A stretch of DNA of 64,000 bases, taken from contig NZ_JAEUGD010000064.1 in assembly GCF_016775155.1 (NCBI RefSeq), positions 337,348 to 401,347 on the forward strand. The letters are read 5' to 3'. Shown here piece after piece: positions 19,501 through 27,383 of the stretch. Both the position numbers and the translations under genes were made by a program. The notes below the pieces were generated by a model that worked only from the letters and a program-made list of their open reading frames with translations, had not been told where the DNA came from and searched no databases. The DNA is from Fulvivirga marina (GTDB lineage: Bacteria; Bacteroidota; Bacteroidia; Cytophagales; Cyclobacteriaceae). How positions within the stretch are numbered: position 1 is the first letter of the stretch; every line of letters starts with the position of its first letter.

Positions 19501-19682
19501 CGAAAACTTGTTTTGCCTTCCATTTGTTCGAAAGCTTCTTTTAAGGTAGCTTTCTGTAGGTGCAAATCGATGTAAACTTCTCTTATACTCTTCACCTTAG
19601 CATGAGGTGACTCTGCAGCCTGCACAATTATTGCTGCAGAACCAAGTACTATGAAGAGGGTCTTTTTGATCAGTTTTAACAT
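16530..19682 (-). CDS. TonB-dependent receptor with STN signalling domain (FecA-like)
   Basis: 1050 residues. A signal peptide (MLKLIKKTLFIVLGSAAIIVQA) is followed by an STN (secretin/TonB short N-terminal) domain, about residues 38-112 (KATLKEAFEQMEGKTSFRFHY), a CarboxypepD_reg-like domain (about 130-210), the plug (VVVGSRNQNR onwards, LINGKRRHNSAL, AQYGSDAIAGVINIVL) and the barrel ending ARLNLTL. The STN domain in FecA-type receptors contacts the FecR anti-sigma factor across the periplasm, and this gene starts 10 bases after fecR, so it is the likely signal-sensing receptor of the cluster. The ligand is unknown; nothing in the sequence points specifically to iron. Confidence 0.93.
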   Translation of the reverse strand: MLKLIKKTLFIVLGSAAIIVQAAESPHAKVKSIREVYIDLHLQKATLKEAFEQMEGKTSFRFHYCDDDINQHLRLTKNYRNISMATILRDLSKEAHVKFRQINEDISVSKLRYKDRKEETVQVDIVTKTVTVTVLDESKQPLPGVNVVVKGTASGGTTDLSGKLVLDVPDDAILVLSYIGYKTQEIAVGNNTTLTINMELDQAQLQEVVVVGSRNQNRTVLETPVPVDVISVDEIVKDVAQIEVSQILNYVAPSFSSNRQTIADGTDHVDPASLRGLGVDHVLVLINGKRRHNSALVNVNGSVGRGSVGTDLNTIPAAAIKRIEVLRDGAAAQYGSDAIAGVINIVLKDKVDELYFSGTLGETYEGDGENAQFNVNYGFKVGKKGFINLTGQYQHRGRTDRAGEWNGSIFKTSWDGSSPSVYAENFQAGDLSPFDVGKKLTQQEADAINAANAFTNNLTPQEEEALINQNGGRRAFTMKVGQSEAINTSFMMNSSFEIDEDKELYIFGGLNSRRGQATGFYRLPNQNRTLTTVYPNGFLPEINSEIFDGAITGGLRGNIGEWNLDFSNTFGTNSFAYHVTNSLNASRGNSTGTSFNAGGFRFSQNTTNLDFNRYFPDVMEGINVAFGSEYRIDTYEIFAGEEASYRNYGNVNVMDTLADGSPFSNDFNQVNIFYNRPGGSQVFPGFQPDNELKESRSNIAFYSDVELNFTDGLFIDVAARYEDYSDFGNTFNWKAAGRWAIIKPLAIRAAISTGFRAPSLPQRYYNSTSTLFFLNAEGVNVPNEVGTFRNDSRIAKLFGIPNLSNESSINISAGITWQINDNLNFTLDGYGIRIEDRVVLTGSFSSSSSDEIASILNEANAASATFFVNAIDTETKGVDMILTHRTSLAGGTLKSSLAANFTSTEVTDINIPSSLRGAPNQFFNREERNRFEDALPQSKINLTLIYHINKFNITLSNVRFGEIWARTDNVDANGDFIDQKFEAKIITDLSVGYNLTDHINLTIGANNLFDVYPEENRQEFRSNERFIYSRRATQFGFNGGFYFARLNLTL

Positions 19683-19692
19683 TGGGTTGTGG

Positions 19693-20685
19693 TTAAGGTT
19701 GATTGATTATAGTTATTTTCTTGCCTTGAATAAAGTATTCGAAATTCATGGCATAGCTAATGTTATCTAAAACATGCTTCAGACTGGCGTTTTCAAATCT
19801 TCCGGTATACTTCTTTTGTAAGCCAGTTTTGCCTTTGAAATCAAACTCTACATCATACCAGAGTTCCAGTCTTTTGGTAATGTCCTCCAGAGAGGTGTTT
19901 TTAAAGTATAAAACACCATCTTTCCAAAGGAGCTCTGATTGTGGGTCAAAAGTAAACTTGCGTTTGGTTTTAGAACTTGAGTCTACTTCAAGTGCTTCGC
20001 CGGGAGCCAGTATATGAGGCGTGTTTAAGTCTTTGCTGGTGTCATTTTGGTTATTAATAATAACCTTGCCCGTTGCTAGTGCTACCCGGCAAATTGAACC
20101 TCGGGCGTTGATGTTGAAAGATGTTCCTAAAGCTGTGGTTCTTAATCCGTTGGCAATCACAGAGAATGGACGGGTCTTATCTTTTACCACGTCAAAAAAG
20201 GCTTCTCCCTCAAGGGTTATGGTGCGAGTGGTGTCTGTAAAGGTTTTGGGGTAACTTATTTTGCTGCCTGAATTGAGGATAATTTTAGATCCGTCACTTA
20301 GTATAATAGTAGACTTCTGACCTGCAGGCATACTTTTTACAATAAGTTCCTGAACGGGTGTATTATTTATGGATTGCTGTTGAAAGAAAAAGAATGCGGA
20401 TATTGCCAGGAAGCTGATACAGGCTGCATAAAGCCAAGGTAGCGAAGAGGAGGTTTTTGTTTTAGGGTTGCCAATTCCCAATTCATCTTCTATACTTTTG
20501 TATAGTGCTTCAGAATCAATGGTTGGTTCTTCGTCCGTAGATAGCTCGTTCCACACCTCTTCTGCAACTTCATCCAGTAATGATGGTTCAGGTCTACGTA
20601 ATATTTTCATTGCAGCCTTCTGCTCTTCTTTAGTGCAGTTTCCCGCAAGATATTTTTTGATTAATCGTTGTTCCTGTTCCATCAT
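19693..20685 (-). CDS. FecR family anti-sigma factor
   Basis: 330 residues. A cytoplasmic N-terminal region (1-82), one membrane helix (about 83-101, LPWLYAACISFLAISAFFFF), the periplasmic FecR domain (about 115-220, with GEAFFDVVKDKTRPFSV and TTALGTSFNI) and a C-terminal DUF4974-type STN-like domain (about 255-330). In the FecIR scheme it holds the ECF sigma factor inactive until the cognate receptor signals. It lies 79 bases downstream of the sigma gene and 10 bases upstream of the STN-bearing receptor, the standard order in Bacteroidota. Confidence 0.94.
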   Translation of the reverse strand: MMEQEQRLIKKYLAGNCTKEEQKAAMKILRRPEPSLLDEVAEEVWNELSTDEEPTIDSEALYKSIEDELGIGNPKTKTSSSLPWLYAACISFLAISAFFFFQQQSINNTPVQELIVKSMPAGQKSTIILSDGSKIILNSGSKISYPKTFTDTTRTITLEGEAFFDVVKDKTRPFSVIANGLRTTALGTSFNINARGSICRVALATGKVIINNQNDTSKDLNTPHILAPGEALEVDSSSKTKRKFTFDPQSELLWKDGVLYFKNTSLEDITKRLELWYDVEFDFKGKTGLQKKYTGRFENASLKHVLDNISYAMNFEYFIQGKKITIINQP

Positions 20686-20764
20686 GTGACGTTAATTAGC
20701 AAAGCTCTTTGTAGTATTATTACCTTAAGTCAGGTATAATACTCACGTCACAATGAGATTTTTT

Positions 20765-21334
20765 TTATTTTTCTGTAAAATCGGCTCCCAGCATATCTTT
20801 AAGCTCTTTTGTGGCACGATAAAGTTGATTTTCAACCGTTCGTTTTGAAAGTTTGAGCTGATCAGCGATTTCTTCATTAGAGAGACCCTGCTGTTTGCTA
20901 AGCATGAAAATTTGCTTTCTTCCCGGAGAGAGTTTATTGATTCCTTCATGAGCCTGATCGAGCAGGTTGGTGAAAATAATGTAGTCTTCTGTTTGTTGAT
21001 GATAAACAGGGCGAAGGTTATCAGGGTCTTTAAGGTAACTCTCCTCAAGCGCTTTCCTTTTTATTTTTTTTATAACCAACCTTTTGGTAATCGTGTAGAG
21101 ATATGCTTTTAAAGAAAGGCTTTCATCAATGGTTGTCCTGCTTTTCCAAGTGATTATAAATACTTCTTGAACAATACATTTAGCCTCTTCCTGGTGGATA
21201 CCCATCTTCATGGCAAAGAGGTATAACGGCTTGTGATATTGTTCAAATAACAGGCGAAAAGCCCTCTCATTACCCTTCTTGATTAGGCGAGCAACTTTGT
21301 GGTCAGCAGAATATTTCTTTCTTTGGTTGAACAA
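20765..21334 (-). CDS. ECF RNA polymerase sigma factor (FecI-like, Bacteroidota type)
   Basis: 189 residues with sigma region 2 (about 20-85: LFEQYHKPLYLFAMKMGIHQEEAKCIVQEVFIITWK) and region 4 (about 120-180: LSPGRKQIFMLSKQQGLSNEEIADQLKLSKRTVENQL). It heads a minus-strand cluster with fecR and two TonB-dependent receptors and is expected to direct their transcription when FecR releases it. Its start is an ATG at 21334, divergent from the SpoIIAA-like gene, with an AT-rich 190-base gap between them. No match to an ECF-type promoter was established. Confidence 0.94.
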   Translation of the reverse strand: MFNQRKKYSADHKVARLIKKGNERAFRLLFEQYHKPLYLFAMKMGIHQEEAKCIVQEVFIITWKSRTTIDESLSLKAYLYTITKRLVIKKIKRKALEESYLKDPDNLRPVYHQQTEDYIIFTNLLDQAHEGINKLSPGRKQIFMLSKQQGLSNEEIADQLKLSKRTVENQLYRATKELKDMLGADFTEK

Positions 21335-21525
21335 TGGTTTTTAAGCAAAATATATTCAATTTATTATAATTATTGATTAATTAAAACATCTTTCAAGAAT
21401 ATTCAAGAGGCAAGGAGATTCGTTAAAGAATTTATAATTTAATAATTGTCACTATTATTATTAAAATTGTTATTTTGTTGCATTAATTAATTTATTCATT
21501 CTTTAAAATTTATAGCGAATAGCTT

Positions 21526-21912
21526 ATGCCTTCATGTAATCTTATTAAATATAAGGAACTGGATATTGTTTACACTGATATTTCCAATGCTTCCCCTGAG
21601 GAAGCGATAGCTGTATTTGATGAGAATCAAATCATTATAAGTAAAATGCCACATAAATCTGTGTATGCTTTAGTGCATGCTAAGGATGCCCGTTTTAACT
21701 CAGGGCTGATTCAAAAAATTAAGGAAACTGTCAAGAAAAACAATCCATACTCAAAGGCCACGGCAGTCAGCGGGTTAAATTCTTTGTCGCGATTAATGGT
21801 TAATTCAATTATTGCTTTTACGGGGCGGCAAATGAAGCTGGTTGAGAGCCCTGAAGAGGGAAAAGAATGGTTGTATAAAAAATACAAGGAAGCGGCAGTA
21901 GTTACGGCTTAG
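21526..21912 (+). CDS. SpoIIAA/STAS-like small protein
   Basis: 128 residues, soluble, no signal peptide. The pattern YKELDIVYTDISNASPEEAIAVFDE and a conserved-looking VYALVHAKDARFNSGLIQKIKE resemble the SpoIIAA-like (CRAL-TRIO/STAS fold) family seen in Bacteroidota, often annotated hypothetical. The role is unknown. It is divergent from the ECF sigma gene. The assignment rests on general pattern, so an unrelated alpha/beta protein remains possible. Confidence 0.6.
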   Translation: MPSCNLIKYKELDIVYTDISNASPEEAIAVFDENQIIISKMPHKSVYALVHAKDARFNSGLIQKIKETVKKNNPYSKATAVSGLNSLSRLMVNSIIAFTGRQMKLVESPEEGKEWLYKKYKEAAVVTA

Positions 21913-21956
21913 TTATTATTGGAGTAGTTTTTGTCATTTTGACTTTTTAATCTTCT

Positions 21957-22088
21957 ATGAAAATAATCACTCTGATTTTCCTATACGTGGTGTTTGTTTC
22001 CGCATATTCTGGACCAATGGTCAAACGGATCACTGACTTTTTAGCAACAAATTTACTGCTCATCACTTGCCTGTACTGGCAGAAATAA
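21957..22088 (+). CDS. Possible 43-residue membrane peptide
   Basis: ATG at 21957 opens a frame of 43 codons: a hydrophobic N-terminal helix (KIITLIFLYVVFVSAYSG) and a second hydrophobic stretch (FLATNLLLITCLYW). Its stop lies 6 bases before the HD-domain gene, so it could be the first cistron of that unit. No family is recognised and no promoter or ribosome site supports it; it may be chance. Confidence 0.3.
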   Translation: MKIITLIFLYVVFVSAYSGPMVKRITDFLATNLLLITCLYWQK

Positions 22089-22094
22089 GCTTCA

Positions 22095-22736
22095 ATGGAA
22101 AATACATCAGACTCGACAAGGCAATTAAAGAAGGTATTTCAGGAGTTGACCTTGAAATACACGGATGACAGAAAGCTGGTGGAGGAACTGTGGGAGGAAA
22201 TCAGAACCCATTACACTTGTAAGCATAGGCACTATCATAACCTTGACCACCTTCATAATTTGCTTGAGCAACTTACGGAGGTTAAGGCGCAAATCAAGAA
22301 TTGGGATGTTGTGCTATTTGCCTTGTTTTATCATGACCTGATCTATAATCCTGTCAAACGTGATAATGAAGAGAAAAGTGCCAGGTGGGCTGAGAAGCAA
22401 CTCAAAGTATTGAATGTTCCAAAGGAGGTAGTTGAAAAATGCGTCAGGCAGATACGAGCTACCAAGGGACATGCCGAAGCTGTTGATGGTGATATTAATC
22501 TTTTTACAGATGCAGACCTTTCTATACTTGGTTGTGACTATACTCAATACAAGACCTATAAAGATCAGGTTAGAAGGGAATATCATATCTACCCGGATAT
22601 GTTATATAAGCCGGGAAGGAAGAAGGTTTTGTTGCATTTTTTGAATATGGACCGTATCTTCAAAACCAGTCACTTTTTTGATAAATTTGAGAATCAGGCA
22701 CGGCAGAATTTGCAAAGTGAATTAGAGGGTCTTTAA
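22095..22736 (+). CDS. HD superfamily predicted phosphohydrolase (COG4339-like)
   Basis: 213 residues. The metal-binding pattern is intact: HRHYHNLDHLHNLLEQL (about 40-56), FALFYHDLIYNP with the HD pair (about 74-85) and a later TDADLSILG aspartate. This matches the HD-superfamily group often mis-named 'NMDAR2C-like' in databases. Members are predicted metal-dependent phosphohydrolases without a known substrate. It is cytoplasmic and precedes a small membrane protein gene by 35 bases, probably in one transcript. Confidence 0.85.
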   Translation: MENTSDSTRQLKKVFQELTLKYTDDRKLVEELWEEIRTHYTCKHRHYHNLDHLHNLLEQLTEVKAQIKNWDVVLFALFYHDLIYNPVKRDNEEKSARWAEKQLKVLNVPKEVVEKCVRQIRATKGHAEAVDGDINLFTDADLSILGCDYTQYKTYKDQVRREYHIYPDMLYKPGRKKVLLHFLNMDRIFKTSHFFDKFENQARQNLQSELEGL

Positions 22737-22771
22737 TTCGAAATATGAATATGTAATTGGTTTTGAAGGAA

Positions 22772-23431
22772 ATGGAACATGTATTTTTCTTAAAGGCAGA
22801 AAAGGAGCAAAGATTGTTTCTATTGAAAATCAGTGCTGTTCTTTTACTATCAATATTGATAGTGCTGTCTTTGGCCTGGCTATTTAATTTCTATTTGCTT
22901 GTGGTGATCATTCCAGTGCTAATATCGATAGCGGCGCCTTTTATAGACGTGCCTACAGGTGTTAAGAGTGGACAGTTTACGCATTATTCATCATTATTTA
23001 TTGCTTCTAGCGAACGGAAAGGCGAAGTGGCTGTTCATGGAGGTACATTATTTGATTACTATTTTAATCTGGCTTCGGTGAAACCTGCTGAGAGAAAAAA
23101 GGTGGTTTTGCTGAGCTATTTAAAGGGGCTAATGCGATTGGTGGAAAAGTATGAGGAAGACGGCAGGGAGGAGTTGGTTATTAAAGGTACTTCATACGTT
23201 ATTAATGAAAGAACTGCTGAGAAGGTCGGTTTTAAACCGGTAAGAACGGATTTTTTGCAAAAGATGATACTTGCATTAAACTATATACCAGTCATAATTG
23301 CCTATTCATATACACAAGGAAAGGTCGGGGTTCCTGATCTTTCTAAGGTAATAACCTTAAAGGCCACGATCAAAGAGTTGGCTGACCATAAGGAAGCCAT
23401 TACCAGACTTGTGCAAAGAATGGAGGGGTAA
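22772..23431 (+). CDS. Hypothetical membrane protein with two N-terminal helices
   Basis: 219 residues from the ATG at 22772 (a TTG at 22757 would add five residues). Two adjacent hydrophobic helices (about residues 18-38 and 43-62, ending at a PFIDVPTGVKSGQFTHYSS loop) are followed by a charged, mostly helical soluble domain of about 140 residues. I do not recognise the family. It follows the HD-domain gene by 35 bases and is convergent with the AllA-like gene, with only 3 bases between stops. Confidence 0.75.
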   Translation: MEHVFFLKAEKEQRLFLLKISAVLLLSILIVLSLAWLFNFYLLVVIIPVLISIAAPFIDVPTGVKSGQFTHYSSLFIASSERKGEVAVHGGTLFDYYFNLASVKPAERKKVVLLSYLKGLMRLVEKYEEDGREELVIKGTSYVINERTAEKVGFKPVRTDFLQKMILALNYIPVIIAYSYTQGKVGVPDLSKVITLKATIKELADHKEAITRLVQRMEG

Positions 23432-23434
23432 TAA

Positions 23435-24019
23435 TCAGCTCCGAACTGTCTTCAATGGTATAACAAGAAACGACCCCATGTCTTCGGTGAAGTTAATGCA
23501 TTTTTGATTTTCCGTATCTCTTTGTATATAGAAGCTGGCTCTTTCATTCAATGGAATTATACCTTCCTGCCATATACCCGGATGAATGTAAATTCCTTTG
23601 CCTCCGGTAATATGGAAAGATCGAAAATGGTTTGGCTTGATATCACTGTGAGACTCCGCCAATACAATGATATAATCTTCACCTCTCAAAGGGTAGTAGA
23701 GTTGCCCGGCATCAGGGTACTGGCAGGCGTTCCATAAAAGAGCCTGTGCTCTATTAAGGTCAGCCCCTTCAGTTTCTTCGGGAACCACCGACCATCCAAG
23801 TAAAGTGCGGTCATTTTTAGATTCGTCTTCACTGTAAATGGAGTTTCCTTTCCACCAGAAATTAAAGACCGATCCACTTGAATCTGGTTTCTCTTTATAC
23901 TCCTGATAGTCATCGACTAAAACTCCAAATGGAGCTATGTTTTTATCAGTGGCAATTTCAATAGGAGTTTCCTGCCAAAAGAGCTTGCTGGAAATTATAG
24001 GTTGTGGATAGTTAAGCAT
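23435..24019 (-). CDS. Ureidoglycolate lyase (AllA)-like cupin protein
   Basis: 194 residues. The N-terminal IATDKNIAPFGVLVDD and the C-terminal GKGIYIHPGIWQEGIIPLNE followed by a beta-rich end recall the AllA fold, in which a cupin-like barrel acts on ureidoglycolate. The overall pattern is only loosely conserved, and no other allantoin or purine catabolism gene is in the window, so a different substrate is quite possible. It is single, on the minus strand, convergent with the membrane protein gene. Confidence 0.55.
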   Translation of the reverse strand: MLNYPQPIISSKLFWQETPIEIATDKNIAPFGVLVDDYQEYKEKPDSSGSVFNFWWKGNSIYSEDESKNDRTLLGWSVVPEETEGADLNRAQALLWNACQYPDAGQLYYPLRGEDYIIVLAESHSDIKPNHFRSFHITGGKGIYIHPGIWQEGIIPLNERASFYIQRDTENQKCINFTEDMGSFLVIPLKTVRS

Positions 24020-24277
24020 AGTAGCAAGTTTTTAAAATGGACTTACAAGCTCCTGATAAACCTCCTAATTACAAATTTTTTTACTTTATCGTTTTGTTAA
24101 GTTTTGGTTTTCAGAGTTTTATAACTCTTCTTGGGGTGATCTTGAAAACACCCGGCTTTGTATCAACCATTTTGTTGATGGTTAAAAGCATTTATTGCTA
24201 TTTTCGAATCCTTGTTTTTTAAAACCAATAAAGGTTAGTTTACCCCTTGGTGTTTTGTGAAATGGGTTGAAGACATT

Positions 24278-24907
24278 CTAATTTACAGGAACAAAGACAA
24301 CCTTCTTTGTTTCAAAAAAGTCCTCATCAAAATACTGAGACAATTCAAATAACTGATACTTCTTTTTTGCCTCTTTAAGTTCCTCATCGAGATCCCCTCC
24401 TTTAAGATAAAGTATTCCGTTTGGAAATGTATTGAATGATTCAGGTCTGAATTTATTTTTAACCCACTGATAAAAAGGCTTTAGCCGTGTTACTGCTCTG
24501 CTTACTACAAAATCATAATGGTCGGGAACCTGTTCTGCCCGCGTTTGCTCCGCGTTGATATTGGTTAGGTTCAGTGATGTGGCTACGCCTTTAACTACTT
24601 TAATTTTTTTTCCGATTGAGTCTACCATGTGAAAATCCGATTCGGGAAACATAATGGCTAGTGGAATACCTGGAAATCCACCACCGGTACCAACATCAAG
24701 TACTTTTGTGCCTGGTTTAAAAGGCATTACTTTAGCTATTCCCAAAGAGTGAAGTACATGGCGGATGTAAAGCTCGTCTATATCTTTTCTGGAAATGACA
24801 TTGATCTGCTCATTCCAAGTGTGGTATAGATCGTATAGTGCATTAAACTGGGATTTTTGAACTGGGGTTAGATCTGGGAAATATTTAAAAATAATGTCAG
24901 CGTTCAT
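24278..24907 (-). CDS. rsmG: 16S rRNA (guanine527-N7)-methyltransferase
   Basis: 209 residues. The SAM-binding motif VLDVGTGGGFPGIPLAI (about 66-82) is diagnostic of RsmG (GidB), and the later VVSRAVTRLKPFYQW (about 134-148) is also typical. It methylates G527 of 16S rRNA in the decoding region. The gene overlaps the upstream acetyltransferase gene by one base (TAATG junction), so the two are translationally coupled. In many bacteria rsmG sits with gidA; here it does not. Confidence 0.95.
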   Translation of the reverse strand: MNADIIFKYFPDLTPVQKSQFNALYDLYHTWNEQINVISRKDIDELYIRHVLHSLGIAKVMPFKPGTKVLDVGTGGGFPGIPLAIMFPESDFHMVDSIGKKIKVVKGVATSLNLTNINAEQTRAEQVPDHYDFVVSRAVTRLKPFYQWVKNKFRPESFNTFPNGILYLKGGDLDEELKEAKKKYQLFELSQYFDEDFFETKKVVFVPVN

Positions 24908-25344
24908 TAAAGCTCTTTTTGGAGGATGATACGGTTTTGATTGATATCTGGCCTTTCTTCTATGGCAGTAATGTTAAAGCCACTTTTCAGTGCAAATATC
25001 AGCATTGGTTTTAAATAATTACGTGTTTTTAATTTTATCCTTTTGTATCCCCGGGCTTTAGCCCATCCTTCCTGAGCAGTGGCCATCTGATCTGCCAGAC
25101 CTATTTGGCGGTAGAACGGAAGTACACCACCAAACCAGGTGTAAAAGGTGTCATCATTAAGTTCATAACCTAATTTGAAGCCAGCATCTTTATCATCTAC
25201 AGCGGCTTTTAGCGCAAGAAAGGGAACTTGAGATAATCTTTTTTTATATTCACTTATGGGATAAGAGTTTTCAAACTCAGGTATTTGATTTGCTATGGCT
25301 ATGATCTCTTCTATGGAACATTCGCCAATGTAAATGTTATTCAT
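24907..25344 (-). CDS. GNAT family N-acetyltransferase
   Basis: 145 residues. The acetyl-CoA binding arrangement is visible: GFKLGYELNDDTFYTWFGGVLPFYRQIGLADQMATAQEGWAKARGYKRIKL is cut across beta4-alpha3, with the Q/RxxGxG/A loop represented by RQIGLA, followed by NYLKPMLIFALKSGFN (beta5-alpha4). The substrate is unknown. It overlaps rsmG by one base at its stop, so both are made from one message. The start is ATG at 25344. Confidence 0.85.
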   Translation of the reverse strand: MNNIYIGECSIEEIIAIANQIPEFENSYPISEYKKRLSQVPFLALKAAVDDKDAGFKLGYELNDDTFYTWFGGVLPFYRQIGLADQMATAQEGWAKARGYKRIKLKTRNYLKPMLIFALKSGFNITAIEERPDINQNRIILQKEL

Positions 25345-25439
25345 AGTTTGAAGGGTTGACGACTCTAAATTTTCAGCTTATAGGTAGCCATTCCAGTATT
25401 ATGAGGGATCTCCAGCAACTGATTACAGTTTGCCTAATG

Positions 25440-26048
25440 CTACATATGCTCTTTCTTATTCTTTACCAGATCGTACATGAGCTCACGAGCCCGGTGTAGC
25501 TGTGCTTTAACAGTACCTAGGGGAGCGTCAAGTTCTGTGGCTATTTCCTCATATGAGAATTCCTGGAAGTATCGCAATCTCACCAGCCGTTGGTATTTAG
25601 CGGGTAGCTTGGTAACGAACATTTGGATAAGCTCAATTTTTTGACTTTTAATGGTTTCTTCCTGTGGGTTCAGATTTTTATCCTCCACATCGATCTGAAC
25701 CGCTTCCCCGTTGTCATCGGTAAATGAGGTGTCAAGGCTCATAGTTTCCAGTCGTTTTTTTCGAATAAAATCTATGGCATTGTTGGTGGCGATTCTAAAT
25801 AACCATGTACTGAAGGTATAGTCTTTCTTGAACCGGTGCAGGTTTTTAAATGCTTTAGCAAAAGCCTCAATAGTAAGATCTTCGGCATCATCGACATTTC
25901 TCACCATTTTGAGGATCATGTGATAAACCGGCCTTTTATATCTTTCCATAAGCATAGCAAAGGCCTGCTCATCACCTTCTTTGACTGCCTGATCTATTAA
26001 CCGGAAATCTTCTAATGCTTTGTCAGAAAATTGCTTTTTTAACTCCAT
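25440..26048 (-). CDS. ECF RNA polymerase sigma factor
   Basis: 202 residues from the ATG at 26048. Region 2 (about 20-90: LMERYKRPVYHMILKMVRNVDDAEDLTIEAFAKAF and FSTWLFRIATNNAIDFIRKKR) and region 4 (about 140-195: LPAKYQRLVRLRYFQEFSYEEIATELDAPLGTVKAQL) are clear. No anti-sigma gene is adjacent. The frame stays open to 26132, but those residues lie inside the glycosyltransferase gene and are unlike a sigma N-terminus. Its first 10 bases overlap the glycosyltransferase 3' end, suggesting coupled translation from the same message. A SigW-like housekeeping or stress role is possible but not shown. Confidence 0.93.
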   Translation of the reverse strand: MELKKQFSDKALEDFRLIDQAVKEGDEQAFAMLMERYKRPVYHMILKMVRNVDDAEDLTIEAFAKAFKNLHRFKKDYTFSTWLFRIATNNAIDFIRKKRLETMSLDTSFTDDNGEAVQIDVEDKNLNPQEETIKSQKIELIQMFVTKLPAKYQRLVRLRYFQEFSYEEIATELDAPLGTVKAQLHRARELMYDLVKNKKEHM

Positions 26049-27145
26049 CGAACCCGTTTTGTAAATAATGCTGTGGCGCCTGTTATCAAATAATAAAAGA
26101 CAAAAATCAAATCTAAGAATACCAAACCCCAAAAATTAAACTTAACACCAAGTTTTTTACAGATAACATTAAATGTAAGGTAAATCAACAGGGTTCTTAT
26201 TAAAAAACTTCCCGCCACTAAGTATAGTTCAATACGTAAGAGAAGCAGGATGGTTAAAATTAACCAAAATAATATATGTGTGAACGAAAATGTACCTAAA
26301 ATGACTTTATCGGACAGCTTATAGTACTTTCCAACGGAAAGGTGCCTTGTTTTTTGTCTAAAAAATGCTTTCCAGCTTTTCTTCGGGTGTGAATATACTA
26401 AGGCATCTTCCCCTAATGTGATCCGAGTATTTTCTTTTGTGGCATGCTGATTTACAAAAAGGTCATCATCGCCACCCGTGAGTCCCAGGTGTGGGGTAAA
26501 CCCCTTTTTGCTTATAAATAAAGCTTTTCTGTAAGCCAGGTTTCTTCCTACCCCCATGTAGGGTCTTCCAGCAAGTGCCATTCCTATGTACTGCATGGCT
26601 GTCCATAGTGTTTCAAATCGAATGAAGGTGTTTAGAAAGCCCTTGGTTGCAGTGTAAAAGGAAAAGCCAAGGTTAAACTGAGCTTTGTCATCAAACCTTG
26701 CAGCCATTGATGCTATCCACTGGTTGTTATGAGGTTCACAATCGGCATCGGTAAGCAAAATCCGATCATGTTTTGCAGCCTTGATTCCCAGTGTAAGACC
26801 GTATTTTTTTGCATTGAAATTATCTGGTTTATGATTAACCTTCACCATTTTAAGTTTAGTATTCCGCCTGGTCTCTTCCAGGAGAAGGTCATAGGTGCCG
26901 TCATTAGACCGGTCTTCTACCACTATAATTTCATATTCAGGGTATTGCTGATCATATAGCTTCGGCAATAGGTTTCTGAGGTTTTCCTCTTCATCATGAG
27001 CACATATAACCACTGATATACCAGATTGGTCAGTATAGCCGCTATCTTTTTTATACCTGGAGAAAGAAATCACATAGATGGTATAATATACTATCTGGAT
27101 GGTAGTGCAGGCAAAAAATGAGATTAGAAGAATATCATAAACCAT
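26039..27145 (-). CDS. Glycosyltransferase family 2, membrane-bound
   Basis: 368 residues. An N-terminal membrane helix (about 4-24) is followed by a GT-A domain: ISVVICAHDEEENL (about 42-55), DRSNDGTYDLL, the DxD-type ILLTDADCEP and the catalytic-region GGDDDLFV, with a final RQKTRH that resembles the Q/RxxRW helix. Two or three C-terminal membrane helices follow (about 275-350). Acts at the inner membrane transferring sugar from a nucleotide donor; substrate unknown. A -7 box (TATATTTG) lies 28 bases before the ATG, and the sigma gene overlaps its 3' end. Confidence 0.9.
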   Translation of the reverse strand: MVYDILLISFFACTTIQIVYYTIYVISFSRYKKDSGYTDQSGISVVICAHDEEENLRNLLPKLYDQQYPEYEIIVVEDRSNDGTYDLLLEETRRNTKLKMVKVNHKPDNFNAKKYGLTLGIKAAKHDRILLTDADCEPHNNQWIASMAARFDDKAQFNLGFSFYTATKGFLNTFIRFETLWTAMQYIGMALAGRPYMGVGRNLAYRKALFISKKGFTPHLGLTGGDDDLFVNQHATKENTRITLGEDALVYSHPKKSWKAFFRQKTRHLSVGKYYKLSDKVILGTFSFTHILFWLILTILLLLRIELYLVAGSFLIRTLLIYLTFNVICKKLGVKFNFWGLVFLDLIFVFYYLITGATALFTKRVRWS

Positions 27146-27172
27146 TGCAAGAAGGGTAGGTTAAAAAGTAGA

Positions 27173-27180
27173 CAAATATA
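27173..27180 (-). promoter_or_regulatory. Bacteroidota -7 promoter box of the glycosyltransferase-sigma unit
   Basis: The minus strand reads TATATTTG, an exact TAnnTTTG match, 28 bases upstream of the glycosyltransferase ATG. It is the most likely promoter for both this gene and the overlapping ECF sigma gene. No -33 TTTG was seen at ideal spacing. Confidence 0.5.
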
Positions 27181-27383
27181 CTGGTAATTTCTTTTAATTA
27201 TACAGCCAACAAGCTTTGATACTTTTAAAGTTTCAGTAAACTGCTATGTTGCAAGTTTTTATGAGAGACCGTTGTGGAGGTTATATAAAAACATCTTGTA
27301 GTAAGTTTAAGAGCATTATAGGAGCTTTCCTGAACATTCAAAATTTAGGAAAGCTTACCACTCGCCATACCGTGGAAAAGGAA

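Noticed and set aside
24037..24222. 61-codon plus-strand frame with hydrophobic content
   Set aside because: It begins 17 bases from the divergent AllA-like start, has no recognisable domain, promoter or ribosome site, and its hydrophobicity follows from T-rich DNA.
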